DNA from: Vicia villosa
Taxonomy: Eukaryota; Streptophyta; Magnoliopsida; Fabales; Fabaceae
Direction: 5' to 3'
Assembly (NCBI RefSeq): GCF_029867415.1
Contig: NW_026706250.1
Span: forward strand, 36,705 to 100,704
DNA: 64,000 nucleotides
Below are positions 1-9,018 of this stretch, in pieces. Below the pieces are notes generated by a model, which ran no database searches, was not told where the DNA came from, and was given only the letters and a program-made list of their open reading frames with translations. Each line of letters opens with the position of its first letter. Within the stretch, counting starts at the first letter, position 1. A program made the position numbers and the translations under genes.

Positions 1-4
1 TTCT

Positions 5-416
5 ATCGTCAGTACATTAGCCGATGATTGATCATGGTTGTCCCATCCTTATCAGTACATTAGCTGGTATATGACTTCTCTTCGTCAGTACATTAACCGA
101 CGTCGGCCTCTTTCTTCTTGCCTTATCAGTACATTAACTGGTATAGGATTACCTTTCGTCGGTACATTAGCTGATGGCAATTCCCTTTTGTTTCCCTCAT
201 CAGTACATTAACTGATGCAGGTCAATTCGTTTCGCATCTCCAGTACATTAACTGATGATATCATCCTCCTTCCTTCTTCGGTACATTAACTGGGGTCGTG
301 TGTCCTTTTCGTCTTTTGTCAGTACATTAACTGATAATAGATCTCATTTCCTTCAGTACATTAGTTGAAGTCGAAGTCGATATTCTCCTTTGCCTTCGTC
401 AGTACACTAGCTGATA
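5..416 (+). repeat. Short tandem hairpin repeats in the Ogre-1 3' UTR
   Basis: About eleven irregular copies, spaced 25-50 bp, of a CAGTACATTA core. Nearly all copies have arms that pair around the constant loop ACATTA, for example CATCAGT/ACTGATG at 198-217 and CTTCAGT/GTTGAAG at 351-370. The arms differ between copies but mostly remain paired. Satellite-like 3' UTRs just before the polypurine tract are a known trait of Ogre/Tat elements; the paired arms are my observation. Spacer DNA between copies is T/C-rich and shows no gene. Confidence 0.85.
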
Positions 417-577
417 TTGGTCCTTGTTTTTGTCCATTGCTCTTCGTAGATGCTATATTCCCCCACAGAGTTCAACATACGTCTCATATCATATTGCATT
501 CAAAATAACAAAAAAAAAAGAGAGGGTCCATGCATTGCATATCATTTGCATATGAAGGACAAAAATTGTGTACTTTG

Positions 578-627
578 TATTTAAGTATCTTCACATCTTC
601 GATAGAAGAAACTTAAATAGGGGCATC
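578..627 (+). promoter_or_regulatory. Polypurine tract with flanking inverted repeat (Ogre-1)
   Basis: The plus-strand primer site lies directly before the LTR (AAATAGGGGCATC, ending at 627). Arms 578-592 and 605-619 form a 15-bp inverted repeat with one mismatch, so the 5' shoulder of the polypurine tract is the 3' arm of a hairpin. The same arrangement exists in Ogre-2 and Ogre-3. Confidence 0.8.
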
Positions 628-1234
628 TGTCGCACCCCAATTTTTGCCCTATGTATTCCATTCATTTGGATGTGTCGCACGCATTCATCATTCAATCATC
701 ACATCGTTGCATATCGGTTAAAGTAAAAAAAATATAGCTTTTAATAGTTTATATTAAATTTTAATTTTAATTTTTAGTTTAGGTTTAATTTAGATTATTT
801 TTTAGCTTTTATACTATTTTTATTTCTTATTCTAGATTTAAATTAGGTTAATTTTTTTAGTTTAAATTTATTTTAGATTAATTGTTATTTCATTTTTTTT
901 AACATATTATTATTATTATTATTATTATTATTTTATTTTTGTTTTGTTGTATATAAGTCAAAAAGAAAAAACAAAACAAAATAAGAAAATGGTCTTGTTT
1001 CACGTTTCCCTGCCCCACCACTTGTTCTGCTCCAAACACTGCACCATTGTGGTCCCAAATCTCTGCGGAAACAGTCCAAAAAAACCACATGCCAAACACA
1101 ATAAGCCAAGACTTGCATTCAAAAGGTTCATACAAAAACCTGAAACAAGAAGGTGCTAAAGCAGAGCATCACATAAGTTCAAATTTCATCCCAAACTTCC
1201 CCCCAATTCTCAACCAAAACCCTAATCATCTCCC

Positions 1235-1242
1235 TATTTAAA
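1235..1242 (+). promoter_or_regulatory. Putative LTR TATA box (Ogre-1)
   Basis: TATTTAAA, about 607 bp into the LTR and followed by a C/T-rich, start-like stretch. Ogre-2 (24347) and Ogre-3 (41981) have clearer TATAAATA boxes in the same context. Position in the LTR is the only evidence for function. Confidence 0.5.
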
Positions 1243-1690
1243 CCTCTCATCTTTCATTCATCAAGGGGGAGCCACACGAAAAAACACCAAACCTCTGCCA
1301 AAGTTCCTTTAACCTCACAACATCAACATTCAACCACCAACTCTCATCCCTCACACAGCAAACTCAGAACCTTACTCAAACCGCAAAAACCACACACACA
1401 GAAAGCACATACAGCCCTATCTCGCCTTCACTCAACAACAACGATCCGCAAGATCTCGTGAAGAAGAAGAAGTGAAACGCAAGGTCAGAGAGAAGATTCA
1501 AATACGGTGCCTGAGCAGACTTATCACTCTGATCTGAAAGCTTCATCTCGGTTTGGATCCTTTAAATTTGTTATGCTTGTGCTAATATTCCATGCTTGAC
1601 ATGTAGTTGTTGTGGTTTCCTTGTGTGTGAACTTTAAACCATGATCAGTCTTTTCCTTTGTATTTGTTGTTTTCGTGTGAATGTTTGAAC

Positions 1691-1694
<4 letters not shown>

Positions 1695-1726
<32 letters not shown>
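1695..1726. repeat. (GA)n microsatellite
   Basis: About 16 GA dinucleotides inside the Ogre-1 LTR. Confidence 0.9.
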
Positions 1727-1728
<2 letters not shown>

Positions 1729-2263
1729 CGATGGCGGTGGTGATTCGGTTTTGTTCTTCGTTTGAGAGTGAGGAAACGGCTGAGATTTGAAAGAGGGAAG
1801 CGACACCCTCTATTTTGTCTATTAGGTTTTTTTTAATTTTGTTAATTCATCTTGGGCCGATCTTATATCATATTGTGTGTAGCCCAAATCCAAATCATCG
1901 CTTACCACACCCTGTTCCAGCGAGTTACCTCCCCCTGTACCGCATGTTTTGTTTTGATTATGATGATTTGGTCTTTGGGCCTTTAATCAACCAGCCCAGC
2001 GCCCAGTTCTTTATCCACACCACCCCTATTTTGTTTTTTAAAGCCCATTTTTATTGTTGTTTTGTTTTAATTGTTTTCTTATTATTATAATTATGATTTT
2101 GTTTATTCAAATAAAAATATAATATTAATATCGTGTAGTTTTAATCTTATTTCTATGATATAACAAAACACAAAAAATAATTGTATTATGTAGGCTTGTT
2201 AGATTTTAGTACTAAAAAATACCAAAAAACATTAAATTAATTTCAATTCAAAAACTAATAAAT

Positions 2264-2830
2264 CTTGGTCCAATGCCAAGTCGTTTCAATAATTTTCTCG
2301 ATCCAATGTCGAGTTTTCTTCTTCAAAAAAATCTTTTTAAACTATACCGAAAGATCGAGTGACAAGAAGTGTACACCTCTTGAATACCTCGATTCTTTTG
2401 GGTTAAAACCTTTTTTTAAAAATCTTTCTTAATCAAATCAAAACGATCAAGTGACAAGAAGTGCACACCTCTTGAATACCTTGATCTTTTGAAACTAAAA
2501 CACATTAATCAAAACAAAGTGATCAAGTGACAAGAATTGAACACCTCTTGAATACCTTGATCCTTTGAATCAAAACACATGAATCAAATCAAAGTGATCA
2601 AGTGACAAGAAGTGCACACCTCTTGAATACCTTGATCTTTTGAACTAAAACACTTTAATCAAACAAAGTGATCAAGTGACAAGAAGTGCACACCTCTTGA
2701 ATACCTTGATCCTTTGAATCAAAACACATTAATCAAACCGAAAGATCCTGTGACAAGAAGTGCACACCTCTTGAATACCTTGATCTTTTGAACTAAAATC
2801 AATTAATTAACAAGGACAACAAGTGACAAT
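2264..2830 (+). repeat. LTR-internal tandem repeats of about 75 bp, Ogre-1
   Basis: Two small hairpins with the same loop TCCAATG (arms CTTGG/CCAAG at 2264-2280 and CTCGA/TCGAG at 2297-2313) precede six copies of a 73-91 bp repeat whose GATCAAG-like starts are at 2353, 2444, 2521, 2596, 2670 and 2743. Each repeat opens with GATCAAG and ends with CTTGATC, an inverted pair. The first copy carries ATCGAG/CTCGAT instead. A degenerate last copy runs to about 2830. No coding content. Confidence 0.85.
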
Positions 2831-3415
2831 GGGGCTCGCTCCTGTTCAATACCTTGGGTAAAGACGCGCTAGGTGAGCACCTATGCTCAATCATTTGCTA
2901 AACGTCCGTAAACAAAACAACTTCAAATTTCATTCAAACCTTTTTGCCTTATGGCTTTTCATTTTAAAACTCTTTTCATAAATGAGACACTTAATCAATC
3001 TTCAATACGAACATACTTCCACATGTGAAGATCGAATATCTTCCACTCGAATGCGATGATGGCCAAAATCTCGTCTTATCCTTGATTTAGTCATCCATTC
3101 TTGTAGTGATCTCATATCCATGTGCGCGTAGTATTTCCATTTGAAAGCGATCGAGTACCTCTCGCTAAAATCAACCAACAAACATTTCGTGGTTCTTTGT
3201 CCGAACTACGATTGCTCTGACTTTCCCATTGCACTAGGGAATACGTAGGCACAAGATACAAACGTCTTGGCGAGCATAATAATAAAAAATCATTTCTTTT
3301 TTCCTCATAATAATAAAAACCCTAAAAAACTTTTCTTTCATCTTTTCTCGATTAATAAGCTAAAGAACGCAAACACAAACACTAACACTCAAACACGAAA
3401 CTAACTAAATGGGTC

Positions 3416-3457
3416 CCATCGAGTACGATGGAGGTGAGGGGTGCTAACACCTTCCCC
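3416..3457 (+). other. Stem-loop pair near the 3' end of LTR 1
   Basis: A 6-bp stem CCATCG/CGATGG around AGTA (3416-3431) is followed by a second fold in which GGTG and CACC pair around CTAA (3440-3451) with flanking GG and CC runs. Homologous folds with other stems are at 27413 and 46306. Confidence 0.7.
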
Positions 3458-3635
3458 TTGCTTAACCGACTCCCGAACCCAAATTTGGTTACGAACGACC
3501 ATCTTATCCATCCTTTTTCATTTCATGGGTTTTATCGATATTTTCCCTTTCCTCTTTGGAATAAATAAAGTTCGGTGGCGACTCTGTTGTACTTCGAGCG
3601 TGCGATTGCGCTCGAGTCACATTTTTACCGCTACA

Positions 3636-4330
3636 GTATCAAATACAAAAAGCTGAAAAAGCAGTTTGAATTTGAAACTAAGAAGCTGGAATTGGAAAAT
3701 TCTGAACTGAAGGAAATTTTTTTAAATCTATCCAAAGATAGTGGATCTCCTTCTGAAATAGAAAAATCCATTCCTAGCATGAATCATATTCTGAAAGAAT
3801 ATGACTCGAGCTTCAGAAAGTTCTTATCTAGAAGTATTGGCAGAAGTCATCTTGCTTCTATGATATATGGTGTTTCTGGAAACAGAAGGTTTGGTTTTGG
3901 CTATGAGGGTGATACCTCACATAAATTTGAACCTATTGATGATCTGAAGATCACATACAAGCCTTTGTATGATCAGTTCAAATATGGCCATGCACATGAT
4001 ATTAGGCTCACTTCACATGCACAGAAGTTTAACACTGTTCACACCAAGAAGCTTGTGACACATCCTAAGAAATATCATGCTGACAAACCTAAAGAATATC
4101 ATGCTGTTCCTCCTATTAAATATTTTGCTAAACCCAAGTTCAATCAGAACTTGAGGATAACTAACAAGAAAGGACCCAAGAAATTGTGGGTACCTAAGGA
4201 GAAGATAATTTCTGTTGCAGATATCCTTGGCGGCAAATATGACAGAAAGCAAAATGTCATGGTACCTGGACTCTGGATGCTCGCGACACATGACGGGAAG
4301 AAGGTCTACTTTCCAAGACCTGGTGCTTAA
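3636..4330 (+). pseudogene. gag: Copia gag, 3' part (interrupted by Ogre-1)
   Basis: This is the C-terminal part of a SIRE-type Gag, the capsid/nucleocapsid precursor that packages element RNA in cytoplasmic particles. It reads in frame 2 from the Ogre-1 junction to a stop at 4328-4330. It opens with a Lys/Glu-rich, coiled-coil-like segment (KKLELENSELKE) and continues into a basic, His/Lys-rich tail (about 3990-4200). No CCHC knuckle is seen in this part. The true N-terminus is upstream beyond Ogre-1. The last ~115 bp overlap the protease/pol frame, which is offset by one base, so either a frameshift event or an indel connects the two. The end of the frame after about 4215 may be out-of-frame reading of the protease. 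Confidence 0.75.
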
Positions 4331-7300
4331 ACCAGGTGGAGAAGTCAAGTTTGGAGGAGATCAGAAGGGAAAAATCATTGGCTCTGGAACCATAAGTCTT
4401 GGTAACTCTCCTTCCATAACTAATGTACTTCTTGTTGAAGGATTAACGCATAACTTGTTGTCTATAAGTCAATTAAGTGACAATGGTTATGACATAATCT
4501 TCAATCAAAAGTCTTGCAAGGCTGTAAGTCAGAAGGATGGCTCAATCCTATTTACAGGCAAGAGGAAGAACAACATTTATAAGATTGATCTTTCTGATCT
4601 TGAGAAGCAGAAGGTGACTTGTCTTATGTCTGTTTCTGAGGAGCAATGGGTCTGGCACAGAAGATTAGGTCATGCCAGTTTGAGAAAGATTTCTCAGATT
4701 AACAAACTAAATCTGGTCAGAGGACTCCCAAATCTGAAATTCAAATCAGACGCTCTTTGTGAAGCATGCCAGAAGGGCAAGTTCTCCAGACCTGCATTCA
4801 AGTCTAAGAATGTTGTTTCTACCTCAAGGCCGTTAGAACTCTTGCACATTGATCTGTTTGGCCCAGTCAAAACAGAATCTGTCAGAGGAAAGAAATATGG
4901 ATTAGTCATCGTTGATGATTATAGCCGCTGGACATGGGTAAAGTTCTTGAAACACAAGGATGAGTCTCATTCAGTGTTCTTTGAATTCTGCACTCAGATC
5001 CAATCTGAGAAAGAGTGTAAAATCATAAAGGTCAGAAGTGATCATGGTGGTGAATTTGAGAACAAATTCTTTGAGGAGTTCTTCAAAGAAAATGGTATTG
5101 CCCATGATTTCTCTTGCCCTAGAACTCCACAGCAAAATGGAGTTGTAGAGCGAAAGAATAGGACTCTACAAGAAATGGCCAGAACCATGATCAATGAAAC
5201 CAATATGGCTAAGCTTTTCTGGGCAGAAGCAATAAACACTGTGTGTTATATTCAGAATAGAATCTCTATAAGACCTATTCTAAATAAGACTCCTTATGAA
5301 TTGTGGAAGAACAGAAAGCCCAGCATTTCATATTTCCATCCTTTTGGATGTGTATGTTTTATTCTGAATACTAAAGATCATCTTGGTAAGTTTGATTCTA
5401 AAGCACAAAAGTGTTTCCTTCTTGGATATTCTGAACGCTCTAAAGGCTACAGAGTATACAACACTGAAACATTGATTGTAGAAGAATCAATCAATATCAG
5501 GTTTGATGATAAGCTTGGTCTTGAAAAATCAAAGCAGTTGGAGAATTTTGCAGATTTTGATATTGATATATCAGAAGCAGTAGAACCAAGAAGCAATGCT
5601 GCAGAAGCTGGCAGTCTCAGAAGCAATGGATCAGAAGATCAAGTTGCTGCATCTTTAGAGAATCTCAGAATCTCTGAAGAACTAACAGTCAGAAGATCAC
5701 CTAGACTTGCTTCAGCTCATTCAGAAGATGTGATCCTTGGAAAGAAAGATGATCCCATCAGAACAAGGGCATTCCTTAAGAACAATGCAGAATGTCAATT
5801 AGGTCTTGTTTCTTTGATCGAGCCAACTTCTGTTGATCAAGCTCTAGAAGATCCAGACTGGATAATTGCCATGCAAGAAGAACTAAATCAGTTTACAAGG
5901 AATGATGTATGGGACTTGGTTCCTAGACCAAAAGGATTTAACATCATCGGCACTAAGTGGGTGTTCAGAAACAAGCTAAGTGAGAAGGGAGAAGTGGTAA
6001 GAAACAAAGCCAGACTGGTTGCTCAAGGTTATAGTCAGCAAGAAGGAATTGACTACACAGAAACCTTTGCACCAGTGGCCAGGTTAGAATCTATTCGTCT
6101 ATTAATTTCTTTTGCCACTCAACATAACATCACTCTTTATCAGATGGATGTCAAGAGTGCCTTCTTAAATGGTTATATAGATGAAGAAGTTTATGTCCAT
6201 CAACCTCCTGGTTTTGAAGACTCTATGTCTCCAAATCATGTTTTTAAATTAAAGAAATCATTATACGGATTGAAACAAGCTCCTAGAGCTTGGTATGAAC
6301 GTTTGAGTTCTTTCCTTCTGGAAAATGGTTTTACTAGAGGAAAAGTGGACACTACTCTCTTTTGTAAAACATTTAAAAGGGATATTTTAATTTGTCAAAT
6401 ATATGTTGATGATATTATCTTTGGAACATCTAATGCTACACTTGGAAAGGAGTTTGCTGAGTCTATGCAGGCTGAATTTGAAATGAGCATGATGGGAGAA
6501 CTCAAGTATTTCCTTGGGATTCAAATCAACCAAACTTCTGATGGAACCTATGTTCATCAAACGAAGTATGTGAAAGAACTTCTGAAGAAGTTTAATCTTT
6601 TAGAAAGCAAAGAAGCCAAAACTCCTATGCATCCAACATGTGTCCTAGGTAAGGATGAGGTAAGTAAGAAGGTAGATCAGAAGTTGTACAGAGGTATGAT
6701 TGGATCTCTTCTATACCTAACTGCTTCTAGACCTGACATTCTTTTTAGTGTTTGTTTGTGTGCTAGATTCCAATCAGATCCGAGAGAATCTCATTTAACT
6801 GCGGTTAAGAGAATTCTGAGGTATCTGAAAGGTACTACTAATGTTGGTTTGGTTTACAGAAGATCCAAAGAATACAACTTAGTAGGATTCTGTGATGCTG
6901 ACTATGCTGGAGATAGAATTGAAAGGAAAAGTACTTCTGGAAGTTGTCAATTTCTGGGAAGTCATCTGATCTCATGGTACAGCAAGAAGCAAGCTACAAT
7001 TGCCCTCTCAACAACAGAAGCAGAATATGTTGCTGCTGCTGGATGTAGCACACAAATGCTCTGGATGAGAAGTCAGCTAGAAGATAATCAGATATATGAG
7101 AGTAACATTCCTATTTTCTGTGATAACACTTCTGATATATGTTTATCTAAGAATCCTATCTTACATTCAAAAGCTAAACATATTGAGATTAAACATCATT
7201 TCATAAGGGACTATGTTCAGAAGGGTGTTATATCTTTAAACTTTGTGGATACAGACCATCAATGGGCTGATATCTTTACAAAACCCCTTGCTGAAGATAG

Positions 7301-7349
7301 GTTTAAGTTCATTCTGAAGAATATCAGTATGGATTTATGCCCAGAATGA
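4215..7349 (+). CDS. pol: Copia Pol: protease, integrase, RT, RNase H (open)
   Basis: An open frame of 1044 residues with no stop. In order: aspartic protease with WYLDSGCSRHMTG near residue 16; integrase with an HHCC zinc region (HRRLGH, CEACQKGK, residues ~147-188) and a D-D-E core (HIDLFGP, RSDHGGEFE, NGVVERKNR); an integrase C-terminal region with a linker of repeated Ser/Glu/Asn; RT with KWVFRNK, the FAPVAR box and the catalytic YVDD (residue ~730); RNase H with GFCDADYAGD, a Ser/Thr-rich core and STTEAEYVA. All catalytic residues I can place are present. The true protein is probably made as Gag-Pol; the ATG at 4215 only opens the frame. It carries out reverse transcription and integration of the element. 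Confidence 0.92.
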   Translation: MQISLAANMTESKMSWYLDSGCSRHMTGRRSTFQDLVLKPGGEVKFGGDQKGKIIGSGTISLGNSPSITNVLLVEGLTHNLLSISQLSDNGYDIIFNQKSCKAVSQKDGSILFTGKRKNNIYKIDLSDLEKQKVTCLMSVSEEQWVWHRRLGHASLRKISQINKLNLVRGLPNLKFKSDALCEACQKGKFSRPAFKSKNVVSTSRPLELLHIDLFGPVKTESVRGKKYGLVIVDDYSRWTWVKFLKHKDESHSVFFEFCTQIQSEKECKIIKVRSDHGGEFENKFFEEFFKENGIAHDFSCPRTPQQNGVVERKNRTLQEMARTMINETNMAKLFWAEAINTVCYIQNRISIRPILNKTPYELWKNRKPSISYFHPFGCVCFILNTKDHLGKFDSKAQKCFLLGYSERSKGYRVYNTETLIVEESINIRFDDKLGLEKSKQLENFADFDIDISEAVEPRSNAAEAGSLRSNGSEDQVAASLENLRISEELTVRRSPRLASAHSEDVILGKKDDPIRTRAFLKNNAECQLGLVSLIEPTSVDQALEDPDWIIAMQEELNQFTRNDVWDLVPRPKGFNIIGTKWVFRNKLSEKGEVVRNKARLVAQGYSQQEGIDYTETFAPVARLESIRLLISFATQHNITLYQMDVKSAFLNGYIDEEVYVHQPPGFEDSMSPNHVFKLKKSLYGLKQAPRAWYERLSSFLLENGFTRGKVDTTLFCKTFKRDILICQIYVDDIIFGTSNATLGKEFAESMQAEFEMSMMGELKYFLGIQINQTSDGTYVHQTKYVKELLKKFNLLESKEAKTPMHPTCVLGKDEVSKKVDQKLYRGMIGSLLYLTASRPDILFSVCLCARFQSDPRESHLTAVKRILRYLKGTTNVGLVYRRSKEYNLVGFCDADYAGDRIERKSTSGSCQFLGSHLISWYSKKQATIALSTTEAEYVAAAGCSTQMLWMRSQLEDNQIYESNIPIFCDNTSDICLSKNPILHSKAKHIEIKHHFIRDYVQKGVISLNFVDTDHQWADIFTKPLAEDRFKFILKNISMDLCPE

Positions 7350-7708
7350 GAAGATGAGAAGATCTTATGTATGAGTATCTTCTGAAATGAGACTGGATTA
7401 GTCTTTTATAAGAAGTTCTGTTTGTAATCAATTAGAAGTAGTGATTCAGTTATTACTAACGTTTCATTGTCTAAGTTGATTCAGAATCTCTTTTAAAGTA
7501 AAACAGCTGTAACTGGCTATCCAGATGGTAAACACGTGTTCACTATCTCTGGACAAACGTGCGTGCAGTTGAGGGGACGTCTACTTAGGTAACTGTGCTA
7601 ATCACTTCTTTTGTCATTATTATCTCTCCTCACGTCATGTAACATTAAATGCCATTCATCATTTCAGTTTCTTTTTATACTCTTCAAACGTCTCTTTTCC
7701 CTCTTATA

Positions 7709-7750
<42 letters not shown>

Positions 7751-7830
7751 CATTCAGTTTCTTTTTCGTTCTCTCTCTTTTTGCATCCATATCATAAACC
7801 CTAGCAGTTTTCACTATCTGCAAAGTCATT
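7350..7830 (+). other. Spacer between pol and the env-like ORF
   Basis: About 480 bp of non-coding DNA with a (CT)n tract at 7711-7749. In SIRE-type elements the region between pol and the downstream ORF may hold a splice acceptor or internal start; I see no decisive signal beyond the pyrimidine tract. Confidence 0.6.
7711..7749. repeat. (CT)n microsatellite
   Basis: Almost pure CT run of about 39 bp, 80 bp upstream of the env-like ORF. Confidence 0.9.
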
Positions 7831-9018
7831 ATGAATCCCTCGTTATGCTCTGGAAATCGAGAAACTGATCGAAAACAGAAGAGAAAGGCAACTGATGAAC
7901 AAGAGATCAAACCAAAGAGAGTAAAGATCACCTATGACCCTCTCAAGGTGAATCCCTTTGAAGCTATGATGTCTGGAAACTACTCTAGACGTGTGTATCA
8001 ACCCCTCGATGGTACCCCTCAATCACCTCCCTCTTCACAGACTTCCACCACCTCTTCCTCTTCATTCATCTCTTTGGAACCACCTTCTTCACCATCTGAT
8101 ATCTCCTCTCCTTCAACCCATCCCTCAGATATATCCTCATCTCTCTCACACCCTTTTCCCACCAGAACACCTAACCCCTACAGTTTTGTGTTTCCCGACT
8201 CCAGGTTCACTGTAAACCCTCCAACACCTACCACTCAATCATTTCTAGAGCTTTTACATTTTGATGTAAATAGATGGTTGGAGATTCTGGGCGCTGCTCA
8301 CCTTAACCATCTGGATGAGTATGCTACTTGCAACCTCTGGGATGCATTTCGTCAGGACTTTCTGGTCAAAGCTACGGATGTCCAGAGAAGGATCATGTCT
8401 GACGCACCTGGTGTTCGTGGTCGTCTCTTGGAAGTTGGTGAAAGCAGCTATCACCATCTCATCAGGAACAGAAGAGTTCTTGAAGAGAGGATACCTGTAG
8501 ATGAGATGGAAGAAGAAAATCCCTGCAGAGACATCGTGGTTTGGAGACCATGGTACCCTGTGCTGACTGGAGATTTTCAGTGGCTGTTTGATTGGTTCAG
8601 AATGAACCCTTCTGCAAGTGCTCCTCACATGGTATTTCCAGAAGTGGTTTATCCTGCTGAAGTTGCTGGTCCTACTCCTCCAACAAACCTAGCAGCCATT
8701 CTTCAGGCGTTGGAAGTTGGAGCTTCTGTGGTGCCTGAACTAGAGTATGTTGAGGCTACTGAAGACCTTCCAGAAGATCGTCCTGCTGAGATCGCTGTCC
8801 CTGTTGGCAGAAATTCTGGTGCTTCTTCTTCTGGTGTACCCTCAGCTCTGATGGAGACCTTGGAAGCTCTGCATCAAAATCAGGCTATGCTGGCTTCTCG
8901 TTTGGATGTGCAAGAAGCAGCCAACGCTGAGTTTCGCTCCTTCATGGCAAGACAAACTGAAAGCACTGACGGGGTTCATGACATTCTGACACAGATTTTG
9001 TCTAGGCTAGGGTCTTAG
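7831..9018 (+). CDS. Env-like / ORF2 protein of a SIRE-type element
   Basis: Open frame of 395 residues downstream of pol, where SIRE/Maximus elements carry an extra, env-like ORF. The N-terminus is basic with a nuclear-localisation-like stretch (KQKRKATDEQEIKPKRVK, ~14-31), followed by a Pro/Ser/Thr-rich segment (~60-140), a globular middle (~150-260, Trp-rich: WRPWYPVLTGDFQWLFDWF) and a C-terminal helix of coiled-coil type (~335-395). I see no signal peptide and no membrane segment, so the name 'env-like' rests on position only. Function is not known. The ATG at 7831 follows the CT-rich leader and is the first long in-frame start. No stop or frameshift interrupts it. Confidence 0.75.
   Translation: MNPSLCSGNRETDRKQKRKATDEQEIKPKRVKITYDPLKVNPFEAMMSGNYSRRVYQPLDGTPQSPPSSQTSTTSSSSFISLEPPSSPSDISSPSTHPSDISSSLSHPFPTRTPNPYSFVFPDSRFTVNPPTPTTQSFLELLHFDVNRWLEILGAAHLNHLDEYATCNLWDAFRQDFLVKATDVQRRIMSDAPGVRGRLLEVGESSYHHLIRNRRVLEERIPVDEMEEENPCRDIVVWRPWYPVLTGDFQWLFDWFRMNPSASAPHMVFPEVVYPAEVAGPTPPTNLAAILQALEVGASVVPELEYVEATEDLPEDRPAEIAVPVGRNSGASSSGVPSALMETLEALHQNQAMLASRLDVQEAANAEFRSFMARQTESTDGVHDILTQILSRLGS

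Larger units (their letters stand above)
1..3635 (+). mobile_element. Ogre-1: 3' end of an Ogre-like Ty3/gypsy element
   Basis: Only the right end of this element is in the window: the last part of its 3' UTR (1-577), the polypurine tract (to 627) and the 3' LTR (628-3635). It is assigned to the Ogre/Tat group because its PPT-LTR junction, an A-rich run then AGGGGCATC then TGTCGCACCCC, is nearly identical to the junctions of the two coding Ogre elements at 23830 and 40440, and its LTR 3' end (CCGCTACA) matches that of Ogre-2. Directly after it, at 3636, the reading frame of a copia gag begins in mid-protein, so this element inserted into that gag. The 5-bp target duplication is expected to be GTATC (3636-3640), with its partner upstream of the window. 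Family call fairly sure; no coding part is visible. Confidence 0.85.
628..3635 (+). repeat. 3' LTR of Ogre-1 (3008 bp)
   Basis: The LTR starts TGTCGCACCCC and ends CCGCTACA. It is non-coding. Landmarks: an (ATT)n tract at 906-932; a TATA-like box TATTTAAA at 1235-1242, placed like the TATA boxes of the other Ogre LTRs; a (GA)n tract at 1695-1726; two small hairpins at 2264-2313; a 75-bp tandem repeat at 2353-2830; and a hairpin near the 3' end at 3416-3457. The segment 2860-3400 is related to the 3' part of the Ogre-2 LTR (shared 'GTAGGCACAAGA' region at 3246). Short open frames on both strands here are low-complexity shadows. Confidence 0.85.

Noticed and set aside
899..1241. Short frames in LTR 1 on both strands
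   Set aside because: Low-complexity (ATT)n and promoter region of an LTR; no conserved protein.
4013..4348. Minus-strand frame of 111 residues opposite copia gag
   Set aside because: Shadow of the gag/pol coding strand without any recognisable domain.
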